Shown piece after piece: positions 63,601 to 64,000 of a DNA stretch of 64,000 nt. Location of the stretch: contig QEOQ01000444.1 in assembly GCA_010279815.1 (NCBI GenBank), positions 372,001 to 436,000 of the forward strand, read 5' to 3'. The notes beneath the pieces are model-generated. The model did no database searches. It worked only from the letters and a program-made list of their open reading frames with translations, and was not told the DNA's origin. The DNA is from Brachionus plicatilis (Eukaryota > Rotifera > Eurotatoria > Ploima > Brachionidae). A program made the translations under genes and the position numbers. Within the stretch, counting starts at the first letter, position 1. Every line of letters begins with the position of its first letter.

Positions 63601-64000
63601 TTAATCCCTCTTTTTTATATTGAAATATAATTTTAACCAAATTAATTAAGTCTAAATTTCAAAAGGAGAATCAAAAGGAGATTAGTAAAAATAATTTTTT
63701 TATTAGATAAAAGACAAAATATAAAGAAACTCGCTAACTGATAGATTTATTAATCAAAAAAGGAAAAAGTAGATAATGAATAACAGTAGTTTTTTTTGTA
63801 AAAAAAAAATAAAAACAGACAAACAACTGTTATAAAAAAATTCCACTAAAAAGATTCAGAATTGAAAAAAAAAGTAAAAAAAAAAGCTTAAATAAATCTT
63901 AGTTAAATTCTTTTAAAATCATAAAAAAGACCAAAGCACTTTTATGTAATGAAACTGTAACTCGAACTAAAAGTAAATGAAAAATAAAAGAGAGTAAAAA
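63601..64000. other. AT-rich window end
   Basis: No gene seen. Confidence 0.4.

Overview
The window is very AT-rich nuclear DNA from an invertebrate animal. The genes have ordinary GT-AG introns, several of only 50-60 bases, and use TAA, TAG and TGA as stops. Gene content (TRPC-type channel, ZMPSTE24 protease, Asteroid/ASTE1 protein, C2H2 factor, FkbM-type methyltransferase) is metazoan. The compact introns, AT bias and dense mix of mobile elements would fit a monogonont rotifer such as Brachionus, but that is inference only. No bacterial-type operon, rRNA, tRNA or CRISPR array was recognised. A 47-base run of N at 17221-17267 marks an assembly gap.

Host-like genes, left to right: (1) the start of a VP39-like (poxvirus poly(A) polymerase regulatory subunit family) cap 2'-O-methyltransferase, minus strand, running off the left edge; (2) a single-exon Asteroid/ASTE1 homologue at 4426-6096; (3) a six-exon TRPC channel at 25438-31936, whose exon joins give 3051 nt in one frame; (4) a C2H2 zinc-finger gene over 33714-42608 whose five exons give 1935 nt in one frame with ten fingers; (5) a single-exon membrane-anchored FkbM-type methyltransferase at 47152-48354; (6) a five-exon ZMPSTE24/STE24 CAAX protease on the minus strand at 50815-56480, with a predicted 470 residues, the usual family length.

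Everything between is mostly mobile-element debris from at least nine groups. These are non-LTR retrotransposons, Ty3/gypsy gag, BEL/Pao LTR remnants, hAT (one bounded copy and one decayed), MULE, Merlin, piggyBac, Helitron and Tc1/mariner, plus a Ginger/KRBA2-type integrase-element C-terminus and a Ulp1-like protease fragment. Insertions are nested: a 3.7 kb hAT lies inside the KRBA2-like reading frame, a Tc1/mariner element lies inside a Helitron helicase, a LINE piece lies inside a GGCC-rich hAT MITE, and a MITE lies inside a LINE. The TRPC, zinc-finger and ZMPSTE24 introns carry many of the MITEs.

Three patterns go beyond routine annotation. First, TA-flanked Tc1/mariner-like elements with TTTTACGTAAA-rich inverted ends recur across the window. 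One intact copy carries a 66-residue two-exon minigene, and a second carries a recognisable relative of it. Second, several MULE-like elements pair a short reading frame ending in an AT-hook with their own private heptamer array (CAGTAAA, TTTGTCA, TTTGCTACT, possibly TATCTACT). Two of them look like transposase N-terminus fused directly to the AT-hook tail. Third, a cap-methyltransferase gene of a family best known from large DNA viruses lies at the left edge.
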